Assembly: GCA_918026815.1 (NCBI GenBank)
Contig: CAKJVC010000103.1
Span: 1-64,000 of the forward strand
DNA: 64,000 nt
Direction of reading: 5' to 3'
Origin: Chalara sp. BL73
Taxonomy: Eukaryota; Ascomycota; Leotiomycetes; Helotiales
Part shown: positions 47,498 to 60,188 of the stretch, one piece after another
Numbering within the stretch: position 1 is the first letter of the stretch
Layout: every line of letters begins with the position of its first letter
Notes under the pieces: generated by a model
The model's input: the letters and a program-made list of their open reading frames with translations, nothing else
The model's database searches: none
What the model was told of the DNA's origin: nothing
Program-made: the position numbers and the translations under genes

Positions 47498-49326
47498 ATG
47501 GGGTCGTCAATGAAAAAGAAAAGGGACAAGAAGAAAGATTTTCAGGTGAGCCGAGTCAGTCAAGTCAATCTGATAGATTTTGACTGATGTGTATAGAAAC
47601 CCAAATTAAAAGTAGGAAAGGCGAAAGCTAAAGCCGACAACTTCACAGATACCAGCTTTAAGGCGAAATGTAAGAATCTTATTTTGCTATTAATAAAAGA
47701 ACCGCTTTGCATTTCATCTTATTCTGAAGTTGTGGAGTCGTGCAATAGATTCTCTTTTCTCAAAAGATGCGAGAACGATCGAGTATAGAAGTTGTCTAAG
47801 GCAGCAGTATTTTCTAATACAGGTTAAGCAAAATATACCTGGTTAGCTGTCATAAAGGAGGAGGAAGTATCTTCTATGTACAAAGGCGAGGTGTATGGTA
47901 GATATCACCTTATGGTGATCTTGGAACATTCACCTCGAAGAAGTCTTCAAGTTCCATCCTAACACGAGTTATTTAAAGATCCATGATCAGCAAATTGCAT
48001 GCGATGATGGCGAAGTAGCTGCTGAGGGCGTTGAGCCTCGCTGCACTTCGATGATTGCCTTGAATGTGCAATTATTTCTCATAAATCCTCAACTCCAACT
48101 CCTGATTGATATCGCACTCGTATTCGGGTACTTATTGCATACCATGCCCACGAGGATGAATTTTGGTCCTTGTGTGCAAATTCTTGAAGCCTTCCAGTCT
48201 ATGCTTTCCTTAATATCTTCGGGTATGTCATTCAATAGATACAATTAAGCCAGTTGGCGATGATCAAGATCGTAGCCTCTGCAGATATGGCAGCGTCTCA
48301 TGTATTCATGTACATTTATACTTTATAATAATACTAATGCCACACAGCAATCGTCGTAAATCAGCAGTCCCTCTCCACGACGGCACCATCACCATCCGCT
48401 CAGTTCAGCCACTACCTCTCCCTCGCCTCATCGTCCCGATCTGAAACACAGCGTCGAGATGCGCTCGCCTATCTCACTAGCCAAATGTACGTCTTTACAT
48501 GATGTATTTCAAGAGCCAGCCTGTGGTACCACAGAAGCTAACATCTCCGCGCAGTTCCGCCCAACAACCCGATACTCCGCTCCCAGTGCACCCTAATATT
48601 ATCCTCCCGAAACTACTCCCTTTGGTCCTGGACGGTTCGCAACCTGTGCGCACAGCCCTACACCCGCTATTGTCCTTCATTTCCTCGTCCGACATATCAG
48701 CGCAGGCGGAGACCTTTCTTCTCTATATCCGCGCCGGGATGACCCATCTCGCCTCCTCCATCCGCTCCGACGCCCTCAACAGCCTAGACCTCCTCCTCTC
48801 CACGGCCGCAGACGCCGCCATCTCTTGCCCTGGCGGCTGGGTTAAGACTCTAAACTGCTTCATGACCATGCTGTCCTGGTCCTCCCTCAACACTGCCAAA
48901 CCTTCATCTTGGAGCACCACCAGCCGGTCAACAATCTCCTCCTCCCCCGCCGCCTTCCCGAAACAGCTCACTCTCCTGAAAAAATTCCTCGCCGCCGGCT
49001 TGCTCGACCCCCCGGATAATACATCCGCGGAACCATACCGCGGCTTCGGGTTTCTCAGAATAGAGAATAGGCATTTGATGATGCCTACAACGCCCAATCC
49101 ATTTGCGCATCTGAATCTGTTTGGGAGGCCGAGAGATGAGGAAGGCGAGATGTATGTTGATCGCGAGGGTAGGCAGAGGGTATTTAAGAAGCGGTTTGAG
49201 AAAGTATTCGCCGAGGGAATTGAAAGGGCAAGGAAGGAGGGTGGAGAGACGGGACGGGCGGCTGCAGCTCTGAGCAAGGTAGTAAAGGAGGGGATGGAGG
49301 ATTTTGAAGGCGATGTGGAAGAGTGA
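47498..49326 (+). CDS. IPI1: Pre-rRNA-processing protein IPI1 (Rix1 complex, TEX10-like)
   Basis: Subunit of the nuclear Rix1-Ipi1-Ipi3 complex that acts in 60S pre-ribosome maturation, including ITS2 processing. Four exons (47498-47545, 47597-47669, 48348-48486, 48555-49326) give 343 residues, the usual fungal length. The basic start MGSSMKKKRDKKKDFQ joins KPKLKVGKAKAKADNFTDTS and FKAKSIVVNQQSL, the classic IPI1 N-terminus. Helical-repeat text follows (QTPLPVHPNIILPKLLPLVL-like, SQPVRTALHPLLSFI, IRAGMTHLASSIRSDALNSL). The C-terminus has HLNLFGRPRDEEGEMYVDRE and GRQRVFKKRFEKVFAEGI. Intron 2 (47670-48347) is 678 bp, more than ten times the others in the gene, but has a good donor (GTAAGA), a TACTAAT-like branch region and a CAG acceptor. 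Confidence 0.95.
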
Positions 49327-50071
49327 TACCCTGTTTCTAGATGAATGGATTGATTTGTGAGACGGCGTTCTCTATTGGATTGCATTGGCAGATATGTCTG
49401 TAGCAAAATTCTGATTGTGTCAAAGCAATCTCTTCGATCTGCTGCCCTACTCAATCTGTCTAAGTTCAGCCCACAGTGGTTCTTACCGAACTCTCTCATG
49501 GTAAAAGAAATGCTTGATATGATTAAAAAATTCTTGCAGAACGAAAGTTTGGCTCTGGTAAGATTCAGGCTATTTAATTATCTTTTTCTCATGTAGCTGA
49601 TTTTTTCATACATTAGATGTTCTAATACGAATTGGTGTAGAGCTATTCAGAAGAGACTGAGTAGATGTGGTGTGGGAGTCCTGAAAGGATAGTGATACGT
49701 TGGAGATGACTTTAATTGTTTCAGTAAATTTTGGGTGATGAGAAGTTAGAAGTTCTTCGCAGACAGAGTAGGGATATGTCTAACGAGTATACAGTGGTTG
49801 CAAAAGAAGAATATTCTCCTGGCTCGGAATATAGCGCTGGAGGGAGCAGTATATACAAGACCTTATGAACAATGTACAATCTTACATCGACCAAGACGCC
49901 AATTCCATGCATACCATGCCTCTCTGTTGTCTGCATATCCACCTGGGGTATCCTCCTGTGAAAACGCCTCTGACAATCCAGAAACGCAAAGCCTCCTTCC
50001 TATGCGCTAAACGAGGCCTACCACACGCCTTCTAATGCGCCGTCCCATATAGTAATCACCGAAAGTAATTT
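49327..50071. other. Intergenic region between convergent IPI1 and DUF262 gene
   Basis: About 750 bp expected to be two 3' UTRs. Nothing else seen. Confidence 0.45.
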
Positions 50072-53000
50072 CTATGCATCGTCTGGTTTTTGCCTCTTCT
50101 GCCAGGCTTCTCTCACACCAAGATTCGAGTCACCATATGGCCGCTTCACAGGGCCTGGCCTATAACTATCAATTTGCCCAGGGGCAGTTGCGCCGAATCT
50201 GGAACCCCCCCGTTGGTGAGATCTGAATATGTTTACACCGCTTCTATCTTGTTGTACTTCTCTCTGGTTTTGGCCAGCATTTTGCCTTCTTTGTGAATGC
50301 CGATGAAACGGGTTTCTAGAGGCCCAATCTGCCTGCCCATTATCTCTTGCATCATCCCTTAGTGCTTCCTGTGGACTCTGTTGTAGTGGGTTTGCGATGC
50401 CACCATTCCTTCGGGAGTCATCTGTCTGGTTCGATTGCTCTCTTTCCAGTCGACTATACTGGCTTGGGAGTTGAGAGCTTGCATGTGCATGTGTTTCCCT
50501 CCTCTGTGCAGACATTTTTCCTTTCTGTGTGTCATATTGGGAAAGTGACGGGATATTTTTCTCTGGTCGAGTATCTCCTCGATCAGCTCGTTGCTTTTCA
50601 TGTCGGCCATGCTGGAATGACCGATGAATATTTCTTTCTGCTCGTATGTCCTGCATTAGTTCAGACTCTAGTGGGCCATGATCGGATTGGAAGGAGAAAG
50701 TTTTATCTATACGTGTATCTCTTCTCGGCTCCGGCCTCGTGCCAAACCGGATATCCCGTCTGGATGGATTTGAAAAGCCTCCTCTATCTGCTCGTGGATG
50801 GACCCTCTTGTGAGCTCCTGGAGATTCTCGGGGACGATGCACGAAGGAGTACTCCAGGCTTTGATCATCCACTGAATGGTTCCCAAATAGATGCGGAAGG
50901 CTTGGTTCATTCTGCGGAGCTGGAGATGACCGATTTAGTGTTATCATTTTTGACCACGAGTCTGGTTCTTGCTCTGGTCGAGAGCTTGAGGCCAAGGTGG
51001 CAGTGATTAGTGCAGGTCGCTTCGGGAGTCGTAAGTCTGGTGGTGGGCTATTTCCAAGGCCACGCTTATTCGAAGAAAAGGAAAACGCGGGACGTGGAGG
51101 CGCAAAAGAGTGACGGTTTACAGTTTTCAGGTCTGCACGCGGTCCCCTAGGTAGCTGTGGTATAGGTGGTTTTCGCTCTGTATTAAGAGGCACCTTCGGC
51201 TTGAACCTGGACACGGGCTTTGGCTTGTCGTCATCAAGCTTCAGAACATCATCAGCCGTTGTAATGGCCTCCAGTCCTATAGAAACTGCTGGAGGCACTG
51301 ACTTAGTCGAAACTCCAGCCGTAGACTTAAATTTACTAGCAACCGAACTCTCCAGAGCCAGATTCTGAGTATTTGTTAGATGTGTGGTAGGGTTAGTACT
51401 GAGATTTCTTCCGCTCGAGGCAGCAGTTGCTGCTTTGGAGTTTTGTTCTCTGACCGAAGGAACTTTCGGCTTCAGTGAACATTCGGTCCTTGGCATGCTA
51501 TCAGCATTGTTTAATAGCCTGCCAATCGTGGCAGTTGCGACAGGCTTTGCAGATGACACTCCATGCGCAGTGTTTGCAAGTACAGAGGTAGGTTGTGGTG
51601 AATGAGGCTCTGAAGGCTTAGAAACCGTGGTATGAGAAATTGACGTCCCAGCAGAGCGTGTACCTGAACCTCTTCCGCTCAAGAAAGTACCCAAGACCTC
51701 GAATTTCCGCGCTCTATCGTGTATTTTCCGTGTGGAACTGGAATCCGCGACTTGGGGGTTTTGAATATCTGTTGCTAGTGCATTGCAGCGTTTTCCTTCC
51801 AAATGCTGCAATAGATTCTTTTGACTCGCAAAGTGCTGTGATATGGGATAGGTGCGATGTGGCATACAGTCGATGTGAGGGTAGTAGATCTGCTGCTCTA
51901 TAAGCTCAGCTTGCGGCTGATTGTGGACTCTTACGTCGCCCGTCTCATCACTAGATCGTGTCGTGGCAACCGTTGATTTGGAAGGCACAACTGATGGCGT
52001 GGTAACTAATGAGGAATTTTGGGACATAGCTGATGGCGGAATCGGTATCTGAGCCGCAGCTCTGAGCGTAGGTTCATTGTCAAAGCTTCTTCCATCTATT
52101 ATAGCACCGTCTATATCAGGACCCTTATCTTTCCGAAGAGGTATCTTCGGCTTGAACCTAGATTGAGGCTTTGGTGCATCATCAACAATCTTCAGCAAAT
52201 CAGTAACTAAAGGGTCATGAGTGCCTGCCCTTGCCGCCGCGGAGATCATCTCTGTTGGAGCTGATATGGGCTTTGTTGGATGTGTAGGCATAAATGCTGA
52301 TGTCGCGTCTGAGATGTGTGAGGCAGGCGGCCCCTGAGCGAGCTTGCTGCTAGAAGTCTTTTCGCTTATTATTACATCATGATAACCGTTTATGCTCTTC
52401 TTTTCCTTCTTCTCTTTCGGTCTAGCAGCTGGCACAACTACAGTAAGGGATTCGGGATCACCACTGATTGTGAAAAATTCAGCCGTCAGAGACGCTGACT
52501 GTGATACAGCAAGTTCATTGCTGACCGTATCGGCCACGCTTTCATTTCCAATTTGTTGGGCCTGAGAGCCAGTTGAGTCATGAGCAGATAGATCATCGAG
52601 ATATGCTTTATTTGTAACCACATTATCATTTCTCTTTTTCTTCTCTGTATTGCTCTTCTGCTTGTGTCGGAACTTAGGGACAGCTTCAGAATTATATCTA
52701 CTCGGTGAGCCCTCGTAAACTTGTGCAGCAGGAATCAATAGCGGTGCGGGTACAGATTCGAGATTTACGGATTTTGTGGCTTTCTTGCCGTTTGACTGGG
52801 ACATGGAAAGCTCGTCTTTATTTTTACCCCCTTCACTCTGAATTTCATTTCTGTTGGCAAATATATAAAATTTGCCATCTTTTTGATGACGATGTGGTCT
52901 GGGAGAGGTTGTGGTTTGCGCATCTTCAATCAGGTCGCCTAGAACGCAAGTCCCAGTCGAATACGCGGGACTTCCATCATATGTGGTATAACGGTGTTGA

Positions 53001-55571
53001 GACTGTACAGCATTGTGGGTAAGTTTACTATCTGCTTTTGTATCAGAGTCATCAGGCGATGAACCTTCGGAATCTGATTTGTTAATGGTAGTAGTTTGGG
53101 ACTTGGATCCAATAATTGGAATATTGGCATATGGTACAGGTTCAGGTGAGACGCCAACATCTGTGCGAATATCGTTTGCCCGAAAATTCTGAACGTCGGA
53201 CGGCAATGGGCGGTCCAGATTCGGTTCTTTCTTAGGGGCTGAGAACGCGTCAAGAGTCTCTGTCCTGCATTCAGAAGATGCTGAATTATCAATATCGGCC
53301 ATCTCGACATCGTCGAGGGTAGAGCCTGCGCTACCTTCCTCGGATAGAAGAGGCACAGGTCGATTGTACTCGATCTGAGTTTCTGACACCGGCCGGCTGG
53401 TATCGTCATCAATACTTAAAGATTTCGATATTCCGTCGACTGAGGAATTTCCTCTACTTCTCCGTTCTCTGTTCGATTGCTACAATCATCAGGTTAGTGG
53501 TTGTTTATAAGTAGAGTTAGATATGGGCAGATATCTCAGAAATCTGGATTAGGTATGTATACTTGCCTTTCCTAGACGTTTAGCTTCCCAAATTTGTGAT
53601 CGGGTAGTCCGCTTTCCGAGATCACCCACGATGTCACCAATCCTAGTCGTGAGATCTTCGTCGGTCAAATCCCGTTCTTCACCTTGCGCGTTATCCTCAG
53701 GAGAAGGTCTGGGATTGCTGGCAGGGAACGTTCTAATGAACTCCCAAACAGAATGCCAGCACTGTGTGTCCAATTTGAGATTCTTGGGTATAATACGCAA
53801 ATGGTGCCTTAACTCCTTCACCCCCCGCAGCAATTCTTCATCAGAATGCTTTGCCATGTGATACGCAACTAGAATTGCAGTGCCAACCAATTCTAACGGA
53901 GAAAACGTGTGTGGCTGTTTGTCTTCCAAGAAATCCGGAGCTGGGTCGAAGACAGAGTTCTTCTTAACTGCAACAAAACGATTAATCCTTGCTTTCTACG
54001 GCAAGCGCGGATCTTCATATATTACTCACTAATATATCTAGTCGCTGTCAGTTGATTTGAGCATAACCGAACAAGGGTCTCAAATTTGTCGAAGACCTCC
54101 TTTAGCTTTAATTTTAGCGCTGGGCTTATTGGAGCCTTATCCTCAAGGAGTCTCTCAAGTGCTTGTGGGTTAGCTTGCAGGATAGGACAAGATGATATGC
54201 CGATGGATCTTGTTGAGCCCAGGCCCATGACATCCCTAATCATTGCAAACATGATTACCACAATCCGGAAGCCAGACGCTTGCTTCTGTTTGGACACTGC
54301 TGGAAATCAGGAGTGAGAAGTGGTATGATTTGGAAGGTAACTCACAATTGACAACAATTGAATAATCCTCTTCATATTGCTTTGCGAGTACAGCCCATTC
54401 CGTAGACTTTCCACGCATCTGCTCAGTAGGAGTCAATGTAATGCCTCTTTGTACGAGCTGAAACATGTTTTCTTGGGTTTCCTGTGGCAAGTCACTATAT
54501 TCATAGCAGCAGAGAGTTCTCTTCTTAAAGAAATCCTTAATAGCTATTGGTATGATATCATGATTGCTAAGGATTTCCTGGCTGCCTACCATAGGGTGAC
54601 AGAAATACCTTTGTAAAATTTAGCACCATTCGTTGAATACTGCATGGGATCTTTTTAAATGCATACCATTTCCTTTGATTCTTATCTTCGATCCCAATGT
54701 AGCCGCTCATGAACTTTTGAAGTGCAGACAGACGCTGCTTTCCATCTACGCAGATGCGCTGGTTAATCATGTGCGAAAGGTCGCCATTATGGTCTTCCCT
54801 CCTGAACATTTTGTGGTTGAAAATGATAGGAGGAATGAAGTACCCCACTACATAATATGTTAGCTACGGAATTTTCAATAAGAGATTTTCCACCAACTCA
54901 AAATCGAACAAATTAACATGGAAGCTTGATGTTCATCCCAGACCGAGTCTCTTTGATATTCAGAGTCAAGGACTATACTCCCGTACTCAAGACATGCTAT
55001 ACAAGATTAGCAAGTGCAGTGTACGCAGTGATATAATTGCATACCAAAGAGATCAGAGACGTATCTCATTACAACGACAGGGGGGCATATTTGTGGAATC
55101 TCGAAAGCTACAGACAGTAAGCATTTCCCTGTGACGGATATCTTAGGGCTGTACTTTTACAAACGAAATATTGAATCCCGTTTCGAGTTTCCATAGTTCC
55201 TTGCGAGTCATCGAAATTGTCATCAAATCCCTCAAGCTCTGATAATTCACTACTATCTTGAGCGGTATCGAAAGGATCATAAGTTAGATCGATAGTCATC
55301 TGCCCTGGCTCCTCCGATTTGATTCTTGGTTCTACATCATCTGTGACAGCTCTGGACTATATAAGACTTAAATTTAGCATCTTTCTTAAAACATTGTTCT
55401 TACGAAGGGGCCTCGACAAGAAAGGCTGAATGGCGACGAGTGAAAAACCCTTACCTTTCTCACAGCCCTCACGGCTATGACCTCGGGTACACAGCCGTCA
55501 TCAGGGTCTTCTTCCTTAATCTCGGGCTTGATATCCATCTCTGGCAAATCGGAGCCTTCGGAAGGTGCCAT
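50072..55571 (-). CDS. DUF262 (GmrSD N-terminal-like) protein with very long disordered tail
   Basis: Predicted 1,676-residue protein from nine exons (55455-55571, 55155-55356, 55045-55107, 54898-54996, 54609-54847, 54346-54577, 54030-54299, 53567-53967, 50072-53479). The DUF262 domain occupies roughly residues 110-420: SIVLDSEYQRDSVWDEHQAS, ILMGYFIPPIIFNHK, the key DGKQR loop (ICVDGKQRLSALQKF), LCCYEYSDLPQETQENMFQL and VQRGITLTPTEQMRG. This fold is ParB/Srx-like and, in prokaryotes, forms the nucleotide-dependent half of GmrSD restriction enzymes. Fungal homologues are uncharacterised. Acidic Ser-rich text precedes it. Residues from about 540 on are disordered and Ser/Pro/Arg-rich, with internal repeats and an Arg-rich end (VKRPYGDSNL). 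Oddities: a predicted GC-AG intron (53480-53566) and a 31-nt gap (54578-54608) that is either a micro-intron or a frameshift. Membership sure; exon 5/6 join not. Confidence 0.8.
50400..50718 (-). repeat. Degenerate tandem repeat in tail of DUF262 protein (about 25 aa units)
   Basis: Four consecutive imperfect units can be aligned by eye: DTRIDKTFSFQSDHG, DIRAERNIHRSFQHG, DTRPEKNIPSLSQYD and ETHAHASSQLPSQYS, each followed by a charged Arg/Glu/Gln segment. Unit starts share D-[TI]-R-x-[DE]-[KR] and a later S-x-Q. Confidence 0.55.
51187..52190 (-). repeat. Dispersed SRFKPK[IV]PL motif in DUF262 protein tail
   Basis: The motif DDxPKPxSRFKPK[IV]PL occurs twice (near 52150-52190 and 51187-51245), each time after a short hydrophobic D-D-V-L-K or L-L-K-I segment. 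A shorter relative, CSLKPKVPSVRE, lies near 51455-51482. Repeated short linear motifs in a disordered tail suggest multivalent binding to a partner. Confidence 0.7.
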
Positions 55572-56887
55572 ATTGGACTGCTTGTATGTGGTGACCTCAT
55601 AGATTAGGTGCTGGTTGAAGTGATGTTAGGTGTTCATTGGGTAAACATGTTACCCTCAAATATAGCATCACTTCTTAGTGGCGGTCTTGGCGAGCGAGAA
55701 TGTCTCCTATCCTGAGGAGGTGAATATTGCAAACAGCAATATTGAGGCTATCTTAACGGGATAGATTTATATCTATTTCTTGTTAGTCAAACGATGAACA
55801 TCTAAATAGGTATGACTTGGGGCTGTGAAAATCTACATGCATCGTAACAGGACATATGAATGCAGCAACTTAGAGACCAAAAAGAGATGCTAATGACCCA
55901 TATCGACTGATATAGCATTTAATACCAAGGGTATGATTATGATAGTGAATCCAAGTGAGAGAATCTATTGCTGACCCGGCGCAAAAAATGCCTAAGGACA
56001 ACAGTTGATCAGTTGTGCTAAAACGGAAATAAAATGTTGACATGAAGTGGCTGTCTTTCAATATCAAATTTTGGCTGTTAGAGTCATAGGACTAGCCATG
56101 ACTTGTACATCATATGTCTGAAGTATTCATACCTATTCAACCTTGCATATAAGTTCTAGAAAGTGCTACAATAAAGATCGACACCAACCTGCAGTTCATT
56201 GATGAATAAATAAAGGCGACAGGAGGGTCTCATGCAGGCTCGTGAACATGGACAAGATTTTGCACAGCATATTTGCCAAGGCAGAAAACGTGTAGCTAAT
56301 CACTGAAACATTAAAGAGAAGCTGGGCTTACTAAATGTATTCGTAATATTTACTTGGTGCCGTTTTGCGACACACAAAAAGGGGTTCAATATGTAGTCAT
56401 GTTATGCTGCGATGTTGCAAAATGTATGTCAGTCTGTGGTGGATGAGGGTTGTAAGTAGAGGGGCATGGTGGGGCTGTCAGTAGATGCGGCTTGGCAGCC
56501 TTCCTCTTGGCTTGAATTTGGGTAGGAAGGAAGGGAAAATAGAAGGAAGGGTAAGGGATTGTGGACGTGGACTTCGCATTTTTCTTGTCGAATTGCTCTT
56601 TACTTATTGAAGCGAATGGCAAGGAAAATTGGAGATATTTTGAAAAGTTAGTCTTTATAATACAAAAGCATCGTTCACTTCAATAATCCTATGTTATAGA
56701 TTCCGATTCAACGCTTGTGAATTGCCTCAGTCAATTTTTGAGCAGCGGCCTGCATTGCTCTTCCTGGAGCATGATAAATCGAGACCACATAAAAGATGTC
56801 AACATCATATTCAGAGGGGACAGATCAGGAGTAGCCCCTGCATTGCTTCATTATCATAACATTCTATCATTTCCAGATGTTTATCAT
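55572..56887. other. Intergenic region
   Basis: About 1.3 kb containing the promoter of the DUF262 gene and the 3' side of the CREG-like gene. A 78-codon minus-strand frame (56386-56622) has no support. Nothing else seen. Confidence 0.45.
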
Positions 56888-57737
56888 CTACAGTTCCCAC
56901 TGTCCTAAACTTTCAACCGCCCATTCCTTCCAGCCTTTCTTCTCTCCGGGTAATTTGATATTTTCCCACTCCTCACGAGCCACACTTTGCCATTCCTCAA
57001 CTGGAATCCACCCAATATATGCTCTGTCTCCGAAACCGCCAACCCAATATATCTTCTGAACAACCAGTCGCACCCATTCACTGTGATGAATGGAGTTCCC
57101 TGGTAGCCAATATTTCGCGTCTCTATGCGTTTTGGTAAAGCATTCGCCAAGCGCCAGGCTCTCCACTTCAGATTTGGGAATGTTTTCGAGGTATCCCAGC
57201 AGCGCAAACCGCGGCAGGTTAGCTGCGGAGTAGGGAACAGCTTCTTTGTATCCGCCAATGCGCGATGATGGTGGGTAAGGAGGTGTCCACTGCAGAGACA
57301 GCGAAATGTTTGAGCCAGCTGCAGCGTTCTTGAAAGTTGTAGCGATGCTAATGGCTAGGATTGTTGGATCACCACTGGATTCACAGTCAGCGATGTAATC
57401 CATGAGACCTATGGATATGCCTCCAAGATCTGTAGGCCGGTTCTCCGAGGTGCTGGGTTCCCATTCTGATTGGGGGCTTTTCGAGGAGGGAAAGGTTGTA
57501 GAAAGCGTGCCGAGAGGCGTTAAGTGTAGAATTCGGCGTGCTTGAATAGCAGATTCGCGAGAAGTTGGGATCTTGATATTTGAATTCGGAGGGGGGTTAG
57601 TGAAGACTGCGATCATGTTAGCAGAAGTAGCTGAGTACTTGTAGCTGTCACAAGGAGACCTTACGCCAAGGCTGCCCCTCCTGAGAGGCAGCTACTGAGA
57701 GCAGGACAGACAACGAGAAAACGCTCAAGAATTTCAT
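56888..57737 (-). CDS. Secreted CREG-like FMN-binding split-barrel protein
   Basis: Predicted 263-residue secreted protein from two exons (57665-57737 and 56888-57606, 58-bp intron). The N-terminus MKFLSVFSLSVLLSVAASQ is a signal peptide. The remainder matches the pyridoxamine-5'-phosphate-oxidase-like split barrel of fungal CREG-type proteins: ESAIQARRILHLTPLGTLST, ISIGLMDYIADCESSGDPTI, TTFKNAAAGSNISLSLQW, LPRFALLGYLENIPKSEVES, CFTKTHRDAKYWLPGN and RLVVQKIYWVGGFGDRAYIG. Animal CREG is a secreted/lysosomal glycoprotein that lacks oxidase activity; fungal ones are uncharacterised. One NIS sequon is visible. The start is fixed by the signal peptide and splice phase. Confidence 0.88.
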
Positions 57738-58969
<1,232 letters not shown>

Positions 58970-60188
58970 ATAACCAAAGTGGAAGAGGCATTGGGTGAAT
59001 GATGAAACCTGATCAGGTCTGCGGTCCTGGGTGGTGGATATGGGATACAGCTTCTCGGATACATCAGAAAGCCACCGCTAGGTTCTGGGAGGATGGGTAG
59101 CATCTCAATGGCGCAATTGTACATTTGATGAATGCTTTCTGCTCTGCTTGGTCAATTCAATCAATCATCTCCCAGATATGACATACCTTGATTATAAATG
59201 TGCTAGTGATCCTTTCCAGAGCCAAGGATTCGAGGATATCAGAGGTCATCAAGGGAAATTCTGGAATTTTGACTACTTTCAAGTAATCTACAACATCCTC
59301 ACATCACTGAGTTATCGCAGTTATCTCTTCATTGTAAGAAAGCTATGTTCTCCCTGTAGAAGCAAACAGGACCGGATAAGCAGTACTCATATTCCAGTAT
59401 GTGCTTGATTGAGTATCATTCCCATTGGGAGTGTATTATATCCTCTAAAGCTACCGTCCAACTGGTGCACATGATATCATTTCCATCCATAGGGCAAATA
59501 CTGATTTTCTCAAAGCATTACCGCTGCTTTACGGGTAAGCAGGTGATCTATGAGAACCAGGTCCACCAGCTCAGTATGCAGCCTATCTGCAGACGATATC
59601 AGCACAATTTGCAGGTTGAAGAAGTCCGAGTGTCACTTCCCCTGAAAATCGCTTTCGCCTATCTCCAGCGGCTGATATCGGCAGGCAGCGCCATGGAAAA
59701 TACCCACCAGCCGAGGCACAACCCATTTTGGTATTCGATTGAGATGGGGTTTGGAACGACAGGAACCCTTTTAGAAGAGAAACACGCAAGTCCTAGCGGC
59801 CTATCCGTTTTAACATCGCATGTCAGGCTTTGTAACCGAATGTTTTGACAAAAGAGATTGGCTGAGTTACAGGACCCCAGGCCCAAACCTCATCCATGCA
59901 AATTACAAGCACTCTTCAACAGTTTGAGGAGAAGGTTGAATGAATCATAAAGATATCAGTAATCACACATCAGGGGCCGAGCGGCCTGCTTGGTATTGTG
60001 ATAGTGCGGTTCACACATTGCAAGCTTACGAGACGCGCTGTTCGCCAAATTCATCCTGACCCAGATAAGTTGGTTGTGAAGGCTTTTACGGCCGTATTTT
60101 GATGACCTTCCATGCCACTCGTGCAACTTTGGAAGATTGCCTAGCAAGCTCTCCCAGTGCAGAATTCTAGGAAGGGCCAATATCTACA
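58970..60188. other. Intergenic region, nothing convincing
   Basis: About 1.2 kb. The largest frame (59399-59848 plus, 149 codons) has no motif, signal or hydrophobic pattern and overlaps antisense frames of similar quality. Probably the eS30 3' UTR and the next promoter. Confidence 0.45.

Noticed and set aside
48723..49499. 258-codon open frame antisense to IPI1
   Set aside because: It lies fully opposite the well-supported last exon of IPI1, has no motif, and its length follows from the codon bias of the sense gene.
50347..51006. 219-codon open frame antisense to the DUF262 gene tail
   Set aside because: It mirrors low-complexity coding sequence on the other strand and has no independent start context or splice support.
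59399..59848. 149-codon plus-strand frame between eS30 and the DUF829 gene
   Set aside because: Composition is not protein-like, and antisense frames of similar length overlap it.
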